A DNA stretch of 64,000 nt from Hemerocallis citrina (GCA_017893485.1 JACEHZ010000375.1:62001-126000); one strand, 5' to 3'. Counted from the first letter of the stretch, positions 31,339 through 42,154 are shown. Notes: a model not told the origin generated them from the letters alone. Numbers and translations: made by a program.

Positions 31339-32261
31339 TGTCATGCCCCGCTTCCCAAAAATATGGAATACAAGCACGTGACGAAGCCCAACGGATGATT
31401 TTAACATCATCCATAAGCTGTAGGATCGACTCAGCATCATAACGAGAATATAACCAAATTTATATATAACCAAGCATGCATGAATAATTTATTAAGCAAC
31501 AGAAAACAATTTAAACGAATAATAATATTCAAATAGTTCTCATGTCTGGGTCAAGTGTAAACTCGGAAACAAGTCTTATATAGCAGAAGAAATAAATACC
31601 TTAAGGAAAGCAATTATTTAAACAAGTTCTTGCTCCAAGCAAAACCTAAAATGTCTGCTCCAATTCCACCAGGTAACTTGTCCCAAGTCTACTTAATAAA
31701 TATAAAAGGGAAAACACGGAAAACAAGAGAGAATGCCCTTAGTGCAAGCTAGGGCCACAAATAGTAAAAACGAGTACAAGTAGGGGGAACAGGAATCAAG
31801 AATGCAACAGGGATACAACAAGTAGTGGGAACAACCAAGAACTAGCTGGCAAGGGGGGGACTTCCTAGTAAACAGGCTAGTTAACAACTGCTAATGGTAA
31901 AACATATGTCAGGTGAACCTGTAGGGGTAACTAACATCAAGTATCATGTTTCATGTGTCAGGTTTCACGTATCAAGTTTCATATTTCAAGTTACAGGTAT
32001 CATGTTCAAGTTTCATGTATCAGATATCAGGTAACCAGGTAATCAGGTAACAGGATAATCAGGTAACAAGATAATCAGGCAACAGGATAATCATGTATCA
32101 GGTATTAAGTTCAAGTCTTGTGTGATTACTATCTAGGTAGCACGACATGCATCCATCTTTTTACTACATGGTTGCTACAGTCAAATCAGTTGCGTTTAGA
32201 CCTAGTACTGGAGTCTATAGGGCGGTGTACTTAGGCATCAAACAAGCAGGTGATCAACCAT

Positions 32262-32469
32262 GGGCTCTAGAGGTGGCCCCCGTAGGCTCTAGAGGTGGCC
32301 TCCGTCACCATGACGTGGCACTTAGTTCTACGTGGCACTTAGTTCCATGTGATCGCAAATATATATCATGTAACCTTGTAATGGGCTCTAGAGGTGGCCC
32401 CCGTAGGCTCTAGAGGTGGCCCCCGTCACCATGACGTGGCACTTAGTTCTACGTGGCACTTAGTTCCAT
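32262..32469. repeat. 121-bp-period duplication in solo LTR
   Basis: GGGCTCTAGAGGTGGCCCCC at 32262 and 32383, each followed by CATGACGTGGCACTTAG. About 1.7 copies. Confidence 0.85.
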
Positions 32470-34324
32470 TTAACATACAACTTTGGGAAACACGGGCCCC
32501 CTTCCGAGTACACTTACCTATGTTGTCCACTCTATAGTCCTTCCCCCAAACCCCGGCTTATTACATTTATTATTTTATCAAGCAAGCATACATGTGTGCG
32601 AAACAAGTCAAGAATCAGGGTCATGTACATGGAATGGCATAATGGAGAGTCGACATGAATAAATTATCCAGCTAAAATGTTCGGGCAGAATTTGTGTATA
32701 TGTATTCTTACATATGAAATAGTGTTTAGGTAATGTAAATTAATTCTAGAAAAATTGGGGATATCCTATAGGGTGTCCAGCAACTACATATGAAATTTCA
32801 AGTCACATGCTTGCTGTTTACACAGCTAAAATAATTTGCAAAGTAAATGTATACAACAGTTTTTGCAAATCTGCGTCTACCGACACAGCTGCAGTAAAAC
32901 TGCCATAACTCCTAGACCGTAACTCCAAATTCAAAAATTTTGGAGTCTATCGATATCTACACATCCGGATCTACAATTACTATTCAGGGCTCTGGCCCAA
33001 ATTCAAATGATAAGGGGGTCGAAACAGCGAAAGGAAATTCAGGACAGAAACTCGTAGAAATAATTTACTAGCGTGGTTACATGGGAAAATGTCATTTGGT
33101 GTCTAAGTCATTATGTGGCATCAATACATGATAATGGAGGTCAAACAGCAAATAATAATGTTTTTCAAGTTATAGTAGTTGCAAGTTCGTCAAAAATTAA
33201 ATGTGACATGCATCTACAAATTTGGGGCTCCTAAATTCATATGTCTATGTTTTCATGTGTCCAAGGGTAAAAGAGTCCAATAATTATAATTTAAATACAA
33301 GGAAATTTTGTGACTCTTAGAATTGTCAATTTGGAGGTTCAATGTTGATCCACAACGATATTTCAAAGAGGAGTCACAATCAAACTATTTGTAGTATTTC
33401 AAGGGTGCTTGTACTAAAACAATAAAATGTACAAGGATACTTGCCTTAGATGACGATGATAAACTCCACTTGTTGTAGCAATTTGGGTAGAAAAAATCCC
33501 TGAAGAAGTCCTCAAAAAGCGCGTGCAAAAATCTACCGAAGATCGAGTTTTTCCCACACACGATCGGCCCAGAACAGCAAACAGCGATTCGGATCTGGTG
33601 CGGCACGAACACGGAACAGCGGAACGGACGAATCAGATCGCTGTGAAGCAGCGGATCTGCGCCGAACACGGGACATCGAATCTGGATCCACTGTGGGCGA
33701 ACACCGTACAGCAATCACAGGGCGCGGATCTTGGCGCGATCCGACGGTCCAAAATCAACCGTGCCTTTTCCCCCTTCTTCTTCTTCTTCGACGCTGTTCG
33801 AAACAGGGAGAGAGGGAGAAGGTGTGACGGCGACGCGGTGGAGCTTCGACGGTGGCACTACGTCGGGAAGCGACGCAGCGACGGCGGCACGGCGGAGGCG
33901 CGAGGGTGGACGGAAGGCGACGGCGGGTGCTGCTCTGTTCGTGGGTTCGAACAGAGGGTGAGAGCGGGAGAGTTGTTCGGCGGTGTGGGGTGTTGGCGAT
34001 GCGACGGAGGTGGAGAGGAGGTCGAGGGGATGAGTTGGAGGCGACAGCGGGGTGTTGCGGTGGTGTAGTGGTCGGAGGTGGGGGAGACATCGAGTTGGGT
34101 AATGGGTTCGGAGGTGGTGGCTCCGTGGGTGTGGTGAACGGTGATGGAGGTTGTGGAGTGGTGGTGCTGTGAGGGTCGACGAGGCGAATGTCGAAGGTGG
34201 GAGAGACGATCGGAGAGGCGATCGGGAGTGGGTTGGTTGGCGCTGCGCGAAATCGAAGGAGAAGGAACGGAACGAAGGAGAAGAGATTAGCGGCTGGGTT
34301 GTTTTGAGGTTAAAACAGTGATTA

Positions 34325-34362
34325 GGGTTGGATTAGGGTTAGGGTAGGGTTTAAATAGTAGG
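34325..34362 (-). promoter_or_regulatory. Telo-box and TATA promoter of solo LTR
   Basis: On the minus strand TATTTAAACCC (TATA-like, 34350-34357) is surrounded by several AACCCTAA/ACCCTA telo-box motifs, followed downstream by pyrimidine-rich leader sequence. Fits an LTR promoter reading leftwards. Confidence 0.5.
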
Positions 34363-34623
34363 GTTTGCGGGTTTGCGGGTTTTGGGGATCCGTTTCAAAA
34401 AGAGCCCCACAGAAGAAATGGTCAAAATGCACTAAAATGGGGGTTAGAGAGATAAATGAGAAGGATTGGTCCATTACTCATGAAGAACGATACAAATGGC
34501 ACACAATTGAATTTGATAAAATGGCCCAAAATTCGAGTTTAAAATAATACTGAATTTATAATTAATCAAAATACGAAAAATATTCACAAAATACGTATTT
34601 AGGAAAACAGGGATTACACTACA

Positions 34624-35079
34624 GTAGCCTCGCCCTCCGAATGGACCTCCTCCTTAATTCCATAATCACCTAGAGATCAAGACGTCGATGCCGACTGGAC
34701 CTCCTCAGCACGACCTAAAGTGCTTGCCTCGGAGCCGGACTGAGAGAGCGACATTGGGATACAAAAATACTAACCTGGTATGCTGAGAAACAGGAAGGTC
34801 GCTGAAAAAACGGTTGTCAAAGACTATAAGAGAGTTTCCTGTTATGTGAGAGAGAAAAACGCAAAGTGGGAGAATGAGGGAGGAGGGGGAAGATTTATGA
34901 TAGAGGAAGGGACTCCTCGATTTTCGCAAAAAGATCTAACCGTCCAACGGCCACCAAGGTCTTAAGCGCTTCGATTCTCACGCCTGTGACGTCATCCTAG
35001 GACGTGAAATTACCCATTTACCCTCAGCCCTATTGACCGAAACAACAGCTCGGAAAGCGTGGTCAACTACACAAGCACT
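34624..35079 (+). other. Tat 3' region between solo LTR and second 54-bp array
   Basis: No conserved gene seen. It would hold the upstream flank of the antisense gene before the solo LTR inserted. Confidence 0.45.
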
Positions 35080-35400
35080 AATAGCACTGCGAGCCACAAA
35101 TTCCTCCTTAATCAGCATGAGGCTCGGCGCTCGGATGATACCGCGAGCCACAAATTCTTCCTTAAATCAGCTTGAGGCTCGGCGCTCGGATGACACCGCG
35201 AGCCACAAATCTCTCCTTAATCAGCTTGAGGCTCGGCGCTCGGATGACACCGCGAGCCACAATTTCCTCATTAAACAGCCTGAGGTTCGACGCTCGGATG
35301 GCACCGCAAGCCACAAATTCCTCCTTAAACAGCTTGGGGCTCGGCGCTCGGATGACACCGCAAGCCACAAGTTCCTCCTTAAATCAGCTTGAGGATCAGC
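35080..35400 (+). repeat. 54-bp tandem repeat, second array (5-6 copies)
   Basis: CGCTCGGATGACACCG-like cores at about 35128, 35183, 35237, 35290 and 35345, with GCGAGCCACAAATTCCTCC between. Homologous to the array at 25215. Confidence 0.9.
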
Positions 35401-35935
35401 ACTCGGATCTCGACGTCCCCTTGCTTTTCCAACAAGTGAGGGGGCATCGTCTTCCGACCCTCAATGCTCGGCTAAGCGAGCTTCAACTCCTCAGATTGAC
35501 GACGTCCCCTTGCTTTTTCAACAAGTGAAGAGACTCGTCTTCCGACCCTCGTCGCTTGGCTAAGCGAGCTTCAACTCCTCAGATTGACGACGTCCCCTTG
35601 CTTTTCCAACAAGTGAGGGGGGCTCTCTTCCGACCCTCTACGCTCGGCCAAGCGAGCTTCAACTCCCCAGATCTCGACATCCCCTTACTTTTCCAACAAG
35701 TGAGGGGGGTCGTCTTCCGACCCCTAATGCTCGGCTAAGCGAGCTTCAACTCCTCAGGTCTCGACGTCCCTTTGCTTTCCAACAAGTGAGGGGGACTCAT
35801 CTTCTGACCATCGACGCTCGGCTAAGCGAGCTTAAACTCCTCAGATCTCGACGTCCCCTCGCATTTCCAACAAGTGAGGGGGGTTATCTTCCGACCCTCG
35901 ACACTCGACAAAACGAGCTCCTGCTCCTCGGCCCT
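35400..35935 (+). repeat. 87-bp tandem repeat (6 copies)
   Basis: Each copy contains CTTTTCCAACAAGTGAGGG and GCTAAGCGAGCTTCAACTCC, repeating about every 87 bp. Confidence 0.9.
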
Positions 35936-36103
35936 CGGCACCCGTCGTGGCTCCAAGAGGGGATCCCCTTCATCCTACCCCGCTGACCTCTCCAGGAAGA
36001 TACGGATCCCGTTCTTCGCCGTACACACCCCTCCGCTCTTACTTCAGAGGCAAAACCACTCCCACACGGCTGGATTACCCAGCCCTCCAGGAGTGAGGGC
36101 TCC

Positions 36104-36611
36104 TGATATGGGTCAGATAACGTGGCCTCTCCTAGGCCAAAAAACTGCTCCCCCTGATCATCAGATCAGCCCCAAGCCCCATGGGCTTCTGCCACGTCAG
36201 GCCCACGGGCAAGCGGGTCTAGACCCGGCCCAAGCGGATCCAGACCCGTTTGACATGCCTATAAATATCAGGCCCTCTACCCCCTTTACAAGGTAATCAA
36301 TCTTTTTCTCTCTAAAAGCCCTAGCTACTGTTACTCTTCAGTAATTAACTAGACCGTCGGAGGTCATGCCACCGGGATCAACCCCGGTGTTCCTAGGCCG
36401 AGTGTAGGTACACGAGACCGAGCCGAGCCCCCCAGATCCGAGCCGAGCTGCTAGGATCCAAGCCGAGCTTCAGTCCTCTACTCTACTCTACTTCCTCCTG
36501 GACCGTCCCCAGCCGAGGGTCGGGCGTATAGCCGGTACTGAGACTTCCGCTAAATAACAAATTGAGAGAACTCACATCTGGTGCAGCCACCCCCAAAAAC
36601 AAACCGTATCA
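36104..36611 (+). repeat. Tat 3' LTR
   Basis: Begins TGATATGGGTCAGATAACG and ends near ACCGTATCA, followed by TTTCCC. Preceded by a purine-rich AGGAGTGAGGG that can serve as polypurine tract. TATA box CTATAAATAT at 36259-36268. Confidence 0.8.
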
Positions 36612-37184
36612 TTTCCCCTTTATAAAAACTTTTGGTTGGAAGAAACCCCAAGAATATCTGCTCCAGTGTGAAGGTTGTGAATGGTTGTGAGAAATGTGCA
36701 GTGTGAAGGTTGTGAAGGGTTGTGAGAAATGTGCAGCTAATCATATCATATTACTGTAGTGTATCATGGCTAGAGTGTATCTGAGAGTTTAGATAGCTAT
36801 CTATGCCTTTTTGCAGTCAAAAAATTTAAATAAAGAGTTATCTGAGTTTTGATCCTACCTTGTCGAGTGTAATTTAAAATGCTGATGAGCTTTAGAACTT
36901 GGTATATTTGGAGCCAACAGGAAATTCTAATATAAAGACACAACGGCTCATATTAGGGTACGTTGGTTTTCTTTTAATATTCACTTTGACAGCGAATGAG
37001 CATCATTAATTAGACATCAATGTAGGATTTGAACGTGGAACTTAGGGAGAGCGGATCCAAGTGTAATATTTGGTTGACTGCGTCTCATATTATCACCACC
37101 GTTGTGTTTTGTTTTTAAATTTTAAATTTTAATTTTAATTTTTAATTAATTTATTTTATCTTTACTATTTTAAATGGAGAGTTG
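36612..37184. other. AT-rich DNA between Tat and SIRE elements
   Basis: Contains a 35-bp direct duplication at about 36665-36735 (GTGTGAAGGTTGTGAA start). No gene was seen. Likely the original target region or an older unclassified repeat. Confidence 0.5.
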
Positions 37185-38154
37185 TGTTGACTCTTAGTTT
37201 GGTGTGCATAAAACGTGTTTATAAATACTAATAACTTTAAATTAAGTTATTCAGATTTTCAGGATCAAATAATATCCATAAGAATTTCAAGAGAGATTCA
37301 AGAATATTCAAAGAAGGAAGATAATAAAGAAAGATTGAGAAATCAAGCAAAAGATAAAGATATTCAAAAAGAGCAGTTGATTGATTAGTGTCCAAGAATC
37401 TATATTTGTGAGATTTAATCTGTAAGAGTATTGATTGATTGATTGATTAGTTTTTAGTAAGAATATAAAGTGGATTTGGCATGAATAGCGCGATACCAAT
37501 CGGCCGTACCTAATGACGGTCGACCGCATCGCAGTTGACTAGAACTCCCAAGTATGTAAAAAGCAGTCGACCCTTCATCTCTCTATTTTATGTCAGAGAG
37601 ATGAACGGTCGACAGTACCGAGATTGCGGTCGACCGTACTTTGCGCTGTTCAATTTTTGGAATGTATCGTTTCTAATTTTGATCGATACACTTCCCAATC
37701 TATTTAATTGGTCGAACCCACTGTGTATTCTTCACCTATTACTTTTGAGAAAAATCTTCTGAACTAATCTTTCAACGATCAATCCGAGTGTGTGTGATAA
37801 CTATTTTGTATTCTTCAGTCAAGATCATTTAAGATCTTGAGTTTTTTTTCTTTTCTTCCACTTCAGTGAGATTCACGGGATTTGTGTTAGAAGTCCTGTG
37901 GGTGTAATAAGTCTCTCGGCCTGAATCCGAAAATCACTGTACAAGGGTTTTGATTATAGTGGAACGCTTGTGACGGAGAATTGCTACAAGTAGGAGGTGT
38001 GGACGTAGACCTGGGAGTCGAACCACGTTATATCGCTGCGTCACTTGTGCTATCTGCGTGCTCTTCTTAACTCTTTTTATTTACTCTGCACTTTATTTTA
38101 ATTTTTTTTATTCCTCACAATCACCCTATTCACCCCTCCCTAGGGTGATATACT
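37185..38154 (+). repeat. SIRE 5' LTR
   Basis: 970 bp aligned to 53191-54198. It ends GATATACT instead of GATTTACA. Contains an (ATTG)n tract near 37432-37450, shorter than in the 3' LTR, and GTCGAC-type palindromes at 37517, 37606 and 37627. Confidence 0.9.
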
Positions 38155-38155
38155 G

Positions 38156-38172
38156 TGGTATCAGAGCGAGGT
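38156..38172 (+). other. SIRE primer binding site (tRNA-iMet)
   Basis: TGGTATCAGAGC starts two bases after the LTR; the last five bases GAGGT are also the target site of the composite insertion. Confidence 0.9.
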
Positions 38173-38924
38173 TGTAATACCCCAGATCTCGGCGAACAGT
38201 CGACTGGTGGGTAGATCAGTCGACTGGTACGCGCGGGATTTGAGAACTTGAGATTGAGATTGAGAAATTTAGTCCCACATGGGAGGTTTGATATGATAAT
38301 TTGAGTATAAATACTATTAGCCAATGATCAAGAGTCACCAATTTGGTTAACCACCTTTTGAGAGGCAGCCTGTGGTGGGCAGTTGTACTACATAGTATTT
38401 ATAAATTGTCTGAGTATTGGGGCGGGGCGTTACAAATGGTATCAGAGCCGACTTTCGACCCCGGGTATAGGAGTGGCCTACGATCTGCGGTGCTGAGAGT
38501 CATTGATCTCCGGGATCGGTGTTGAGTGTGTTATCCGATCTGCGGTGTTGAGAGTGACTGATCTCCGGGATAAGGGACTATACTACATCGGCTAGAAAGG
38601 GCGGTCCTACACTAGATGTGTGCCCTGTACTCAGCGAGGACGCTGATCCCTAAGGGGGGGTGTATGTAATACCCCAGATCTCGGCGAACAGTCGACTGGT
38701 GGGTAGATCAGTCGACTGGAACGCGCGGGATTTGAGAACTTGAGATTGAGATTGAGAAATTTAGTCCCACATGGGAGGTTTGATATGATAATTTGAGTAT
38801 AAATACTATTAGCCAATGATCAAGAGTCACCAATTCGGTTAACCACCTTTTGAGAGGCAGCCTGTGGTGGGCAGTTGTACTACATAGTATTTATAAATTG
38901 TCTGAGTATTGGGGCGGGGCGTTA
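38173..38924 (+). mobile_element. TRIM (terminal-repeat retrotransposon in miniature)
   Basis: LTR1 38173-38434 (262 bp), iMet PBS TGGTATCAGAGCC at 38437-38449, non-coding interior with a direct repeat of about 55 bp (GATCTGCGGTG...ATCTCCGGGAT), polypurine tract TAAGGGGGGG at 38651-38660, LTR2 38665-38924. LTR2 lacks its final CA because Tekay-2 starts right there. No ORF. Each LTR has a TATA box (38306, 38798) and a GTCGAC palindrome pair with 20-bp spacing (38197/38217 and 38689/38709). No 5S rRNA motif was seen, so it is not Cassandra-like. Confidence 0.9.
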
Positions 38925-39026
38925 TGTAGAACCCCGTATTTTCAAATATTATTTTAAATATTTGAAAATGAATTTAAATGATTTTCTGGAAATTTAATTA
39001 ATATTTTCTGAAAAATTTATCTTTTA

Positions 39027-39043
39027 CACGTGCGGAACACGTG
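39027..39043 (+). promoter_or_regulatory. G-box doublet, Tekay-2 5' LTR
   Basis: Two CACGTG hexamers 11 bp apart, 102 bp from the LTR start; identical arrangement at 44115-44131. Confidence 0.5.
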
Positions 39044-39376
39044 CAAATACTTTCTTGAGAAATTTGAAAGTCAAGTTTTCCTTATGAAAAATCATTATTT
39101 AATATTTGGGATTTATTTAGTATTTTTCCAGATTTTTCTGAAATTAATTGGATCTATTTGCAATTTTTGAGAAAAGAAGGACCTTTTTGCAAATTTGACA
39201 ATTTAAGGGTTAAAATGTAAAAGGTATTTTCTGGACGTTTTGAACAGTAACAATTGAGATATAAGATTATATTTTACTTTTAAATCCTAATTCAAATGAA
39301 TTTGATTGAATTTCCAAGAATAGAGTTACATATATAAAGTTGTATTTTGACGGGATCATTTTGTAAAATTGTCGTG

Positions 39377-39440
39377 AAACCCTAAACTCTTTATTCCGGG
39401 TATTAAAAAGAATTTTGGCAGACGTCATTCTGGGAAAAAC
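39377..39440 (+). promoter_or_regulatory. Core promoter, Tekay-2 5' LTR
   Basis: AAACCCTAA, then TATTAAAA (39401-39408), then GCAGACGTCATTCTGG. In the 3' LTR the counterpart reads TATTTAAAAG (44489) and GCAGCCGTCATTCTGG, closer to the other families. Confidence 0.6.
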
Positions 39441-40057
39441 AATATAGATTTTTGAGAGTTGTTTTGGTGGAGCGAGAGGAAGATTTGGATCTAGCAAAAA
39501 GGAAGGCTTTTATTTGGATCTTTGCAATTCTAAGGTGAGTGATATTGTTTGTTTTGTTTTGTTTTGTTATATGAACTTTGTTTTGTTAATTGATTTATGT
39601 GAATGATTGTGTGTTGTTTTGTCTCGATATTTTTGTATCTTGTATGTGATCGATGCAATAGTTGTTATTTATATTGTGCATGTGAAATCCATGAATGTTT
39701 AGTAGATCTTGATTGGCAAATTCTTTATTGCTTGAAAACATGTTAAGATTTGAGTATGGTTATGATAATAAGGAATTGGATGGTTGAACATCTGGATCTT
39801 GTGATTACAAATCAGATTTAGTTTGAGTTGTGGAAGAGATTTAGTATTGAGAAATCCTAATGGAAGAATTAGGAGTTTAGAACATGAGAATTTGAGATTT
39901 GAGAAATTGGTTGATTTGAGTAATGTATCCGAACTGGGGATTATTCGAGACTTTCGTTTTATTGAAATACAAATTATTTTAGTAAACAATGTTTTCTTTT
40001 GGTAAACCCTAATTTTGATTATCATGAACAATCAAAACTAAGCAGACTGTAGGCCGA

Positions 40058-40828
40058 CAGTCGACTGGCAGACCTATCAGTCGACTGGTACGACCCAGCT
40101 GCTAGATCTTTAGTTTTCTTAAGAATCCGTTCTGGACAGTCGACTTAGACCCTTTTCAGTCGACTGGTACACTTAGAATTTATTTTTCAAGGTTTTCATA
40201 GATTTTTCTCTGGTAAGTCGACTTATGACCTTTTAAGTCGACTTATATTGTATTTTAAGTCGACTTATGACTTTGCAAGTCGACTTATAACACTTAGAAT
40301 ATTTTCTTAAAGATTTCTGGAATTTCTCTCTGGTAAGTCGACTTATGTTTTTATAAGTCGACTTATGTTCTTATAAGTCGACTTATGTCTCCTTTAAGTC
40401 GACTTATGTTTCTTATAAGTCTACTTATGATCTGGTAAGTCAACTTATGACTTTTATAAGTCATCTTATATTGTTGGTAAGTCGACTTATGTTTCTTATA
40501 AGTCATCTTATATTGTTGGTAAGTCAACTTATGTTTTTATAAGTCATCTTATATTGTTGGTAAGTCAACTTATGTTTTTATAAGTCATCTTATATTGTTG
40601 GTAAGTCAACTTATGTTTTTATAAGTCATCTTATATTGTTGGTAAGTCAACTTATGATTTTTGTAAGTCAACTTGTAATACTTAACTTATTTTCTGAAAG
40701 TTACTGGATTTCTTTCTGGACAGTCGACTGGTGAGTTTTGCAGTCGACTGTAGACACTTAGATCTTACTTCTTAAAGAGGTTAGGTTTCACTCCGGACAG
40801 TCGACTGGTGAACTTTTGCAGTCGACTG
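40058..40828 (+). repeat. Helically phased GTCGAC palindrome array, Tekay-2 5' LTR
   Basis: More than 25 decamers of the type CAGTCGACTG or AAGTCGACTT, most spaced 20 or 21 bp start to start (for example 40058/40078, 40137/40157). The central part holds decayed forms, AAGTCAACTT and AAGTCATCTT. The same array lies at 45146-45916. Confidence 0.9.
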
Positions 40829-41144
40829 GTACTGATACTTTTCTAAGGTGTTTTGATGTTCTTTAAAAGACTAACTCTTTAAATGTTTTGGATCTATAAT
40901 CTACTCTTATAAATATTATTCTTCTATAAAACATACGCTTTCAATATATATTATGGTTGGATTTGGATTATGGAATCTATTAAAGACTTGAGTTTTGTTG
41001 AGTGGAGAGATTTCTCCTTTATCGTTTGACGATGGATTAGTGAGTTTTGGTTCTGTTTGAGATTTATTGAGATAGGCCTGAGGGGTCTTGGTTAGTTGTT
41101 GTTTTGAGTTATTTAGATGTTCGGGTGATGAAGGTCTACGAGCT

Positions 41145-41610
41145 TATTCCCGGATAGGCAGGGAGGTAATTCTCCGGATAGGCAGGGTGCATTTGTATGT
41201 ACTAGGTGTATCTGCACACCTCGTGGGGTACACGGCAGGGAGGTAATTCTCCAGATAGGCAGAGAGGTAATTCTCCAGATAGGCAGGGAGGTAATTCTCC
41301 GGATACGCAGGGAGGTAATTCTCCGGATAGGCAGGGAGATGATTCTCCGGATAGGCAGGGAGGTAATTCTCCGGATAGGCAGGGAGATGATTCTCCGGAT
41401 AGGCAGGGTGCATTTGTATGTACCGGGTGTATCTGCACATTTCGTGGGGTACACGGAAGGGAGATAATTCTCCGGATGTTGTTTAGACTGGGTGCATTTG
41501 TATGTACCGGGCGTATCTGCACATTTCGTGGGGTACACGGAAGGGAGATAATTCTCCGGATGTTGTTTAGACTGGGTACATTTGTATGTACCGGATGTAT
41601 TCTTGGTTTT
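41145..41610 (+). repeat. 24-bp minisatellite plus 83-bp-class repeat, Tekay-2 5' LTR
   Basis: Units of GGATAGGCAGGGAGGTAATT plus CTCC repeat in tandem about ten times, then blocks with GTACCGGGTGTATCTGCAC and GGGGTACACGG repeat at a longer period. The 3' LTR has fewer units (46235-46640). Confidence 0.9.
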
Positions 41611-42141
41611 ATGCTTTTGTTTTCCAGTTTTCTTACACTTGACACTTAGGCTAACTTCACTTGTTGTTTTCATTTCATGATGTTTTCATGCTTTACATCT
41701 TTTATTATTTCTCATTCAGTTGTCCTTGTTGTTCCTACATGCCGTTGATGATTTTATGTTTAAATTATGTTGTTTTGTTTTTATATCACTCACACCATTT
41801 ATGGCTGACTCCTTTAGTTTGGGGGTTAGGGTTCATCTCTAGCCTCATGTGTTACAGGTTGTTGCTTAGAGGTGGGAGGCTTGGATGCTTGAGTTAGTTT
41901 TGAGATAAACTGTCGTAATAGAGCGTTGTGTAAATTTGTGTAAAAAGAAGTATTGTGAAAAGAAAGTTGTAATTCAAGGTGTTTGTAATTCCGCTGTGTT
42001 TGAAAAAGATTGTTGTAATAAAAGTTTGGAATAAAATTATTTATGTTTTTGAGCTATGTGTACTATTACATTGAAGTTGATGCTGGGATTGTGCCACGTA
42101 TTTTCTAAGTTATTATATTAGAAATTCGGGGCGCTACAGAT

Positions 42142-42154
42142 TGGTATCAGAGCA
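42142..42154 (+). other. Primer binding site of Tekay-2 (tRNA-iMet)
   Basis: TGGTATCAGAGCA begins three bases after the LTR end. Confidence 0.9.

Larger units (their letters stand above)
31339..34618 (-). mobile_element. Solo LTR of another chromovirus-like family
   Basis: 3,280 bp, starting TGTCATGCCCCG and ending GGATTACA on the + strand, with perfect TSD CTACA. The minus-strand start (TGTAATCCCTG) resembles Tekay-type U3 starts, hence the strand call. It contains degenerate short repeats (31930-32110), a 121-bp-period duplication (32262-32469) and a GC-rich region (33500-34300). Its insertion lies just upstream of the antisense Tat gene. Confidence 0.85.
249..36611 (+). mobile_element. 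Tat/Retand-like Ty3/gypsy LTR retrotransposon, nested and decayed
   Basis: Seen: similar terminal segments at 249-742 and 36104-36611 enclose, in order, gag, protease, RT, RNase H, a second RNase H and integrase on the + strand, then a long 3' region with tandem arrays and antisense ORFs. Known: a second (archaeal-type) RNase H, antisense ORFs and tandem repeats before the 3' LTR are hallmarks of the Tat lineage, for example Retand and Grande. Insertion of Tekay-1, a fold-back element and a solo LTR inflates its length; without them it is about 14 kb. TTTCC(C) on both outer sides is a candidate TSD, but the terminal bases are degraded and the LTR edges are uncertain by a few bases. Frameshifts and stops in every coding domain show that it is dead. 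Confidence 0.85.
38925..42138 (+). repeat. Tekay-2 5' LTR
   Basis: 3,214 bp. Contains a G-box doublet (39027-39043), AAACCCTAA (39377), TATTAAAA (39401), a GTCGAC palindrome array (40058-40828), and a 24-bp minisatellite with longer repeat (41145-41610). Several ORFs across the minisatellite are repeat artefacts. Confidence 0.95.

Noticed and set aside
33523..34172. Overlapping ORFs up to 181 aa in GC-rich DNA
   Set aside because: Arg/Gly- or Pro-rich in several frames at once, typical of GC-rich sequence lacking stops; lies inside a solo LTR.
37220..37227. TATAAATA as SIRE promoter
   Set aside because: It lies only about 35 bp from the LTR start, leaving almost no U3; the real start could not be placed.
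38920..38924. CGTTA as a TSD of Tekay-2
   Set aside because: The matching copy is not present right of 47202, where GAGGT follows instead.
40058..40828. CRISPR-like array (short palindromic repeats, regular spacers)
   Set aside because: Repeats are only about 10 bp, the spacers are similar to each other, the locus lies inside a plant LTR and is duplicated in the other LTR.
41113..41673. ORFs of up to 186 aa on both strands across the 24-bp minisatellite (also 46201-46737)
   Set aside because: The 24-bp period is a multiple of three, so open frames appear on both strands by default. No conserved domain and no codon signature.
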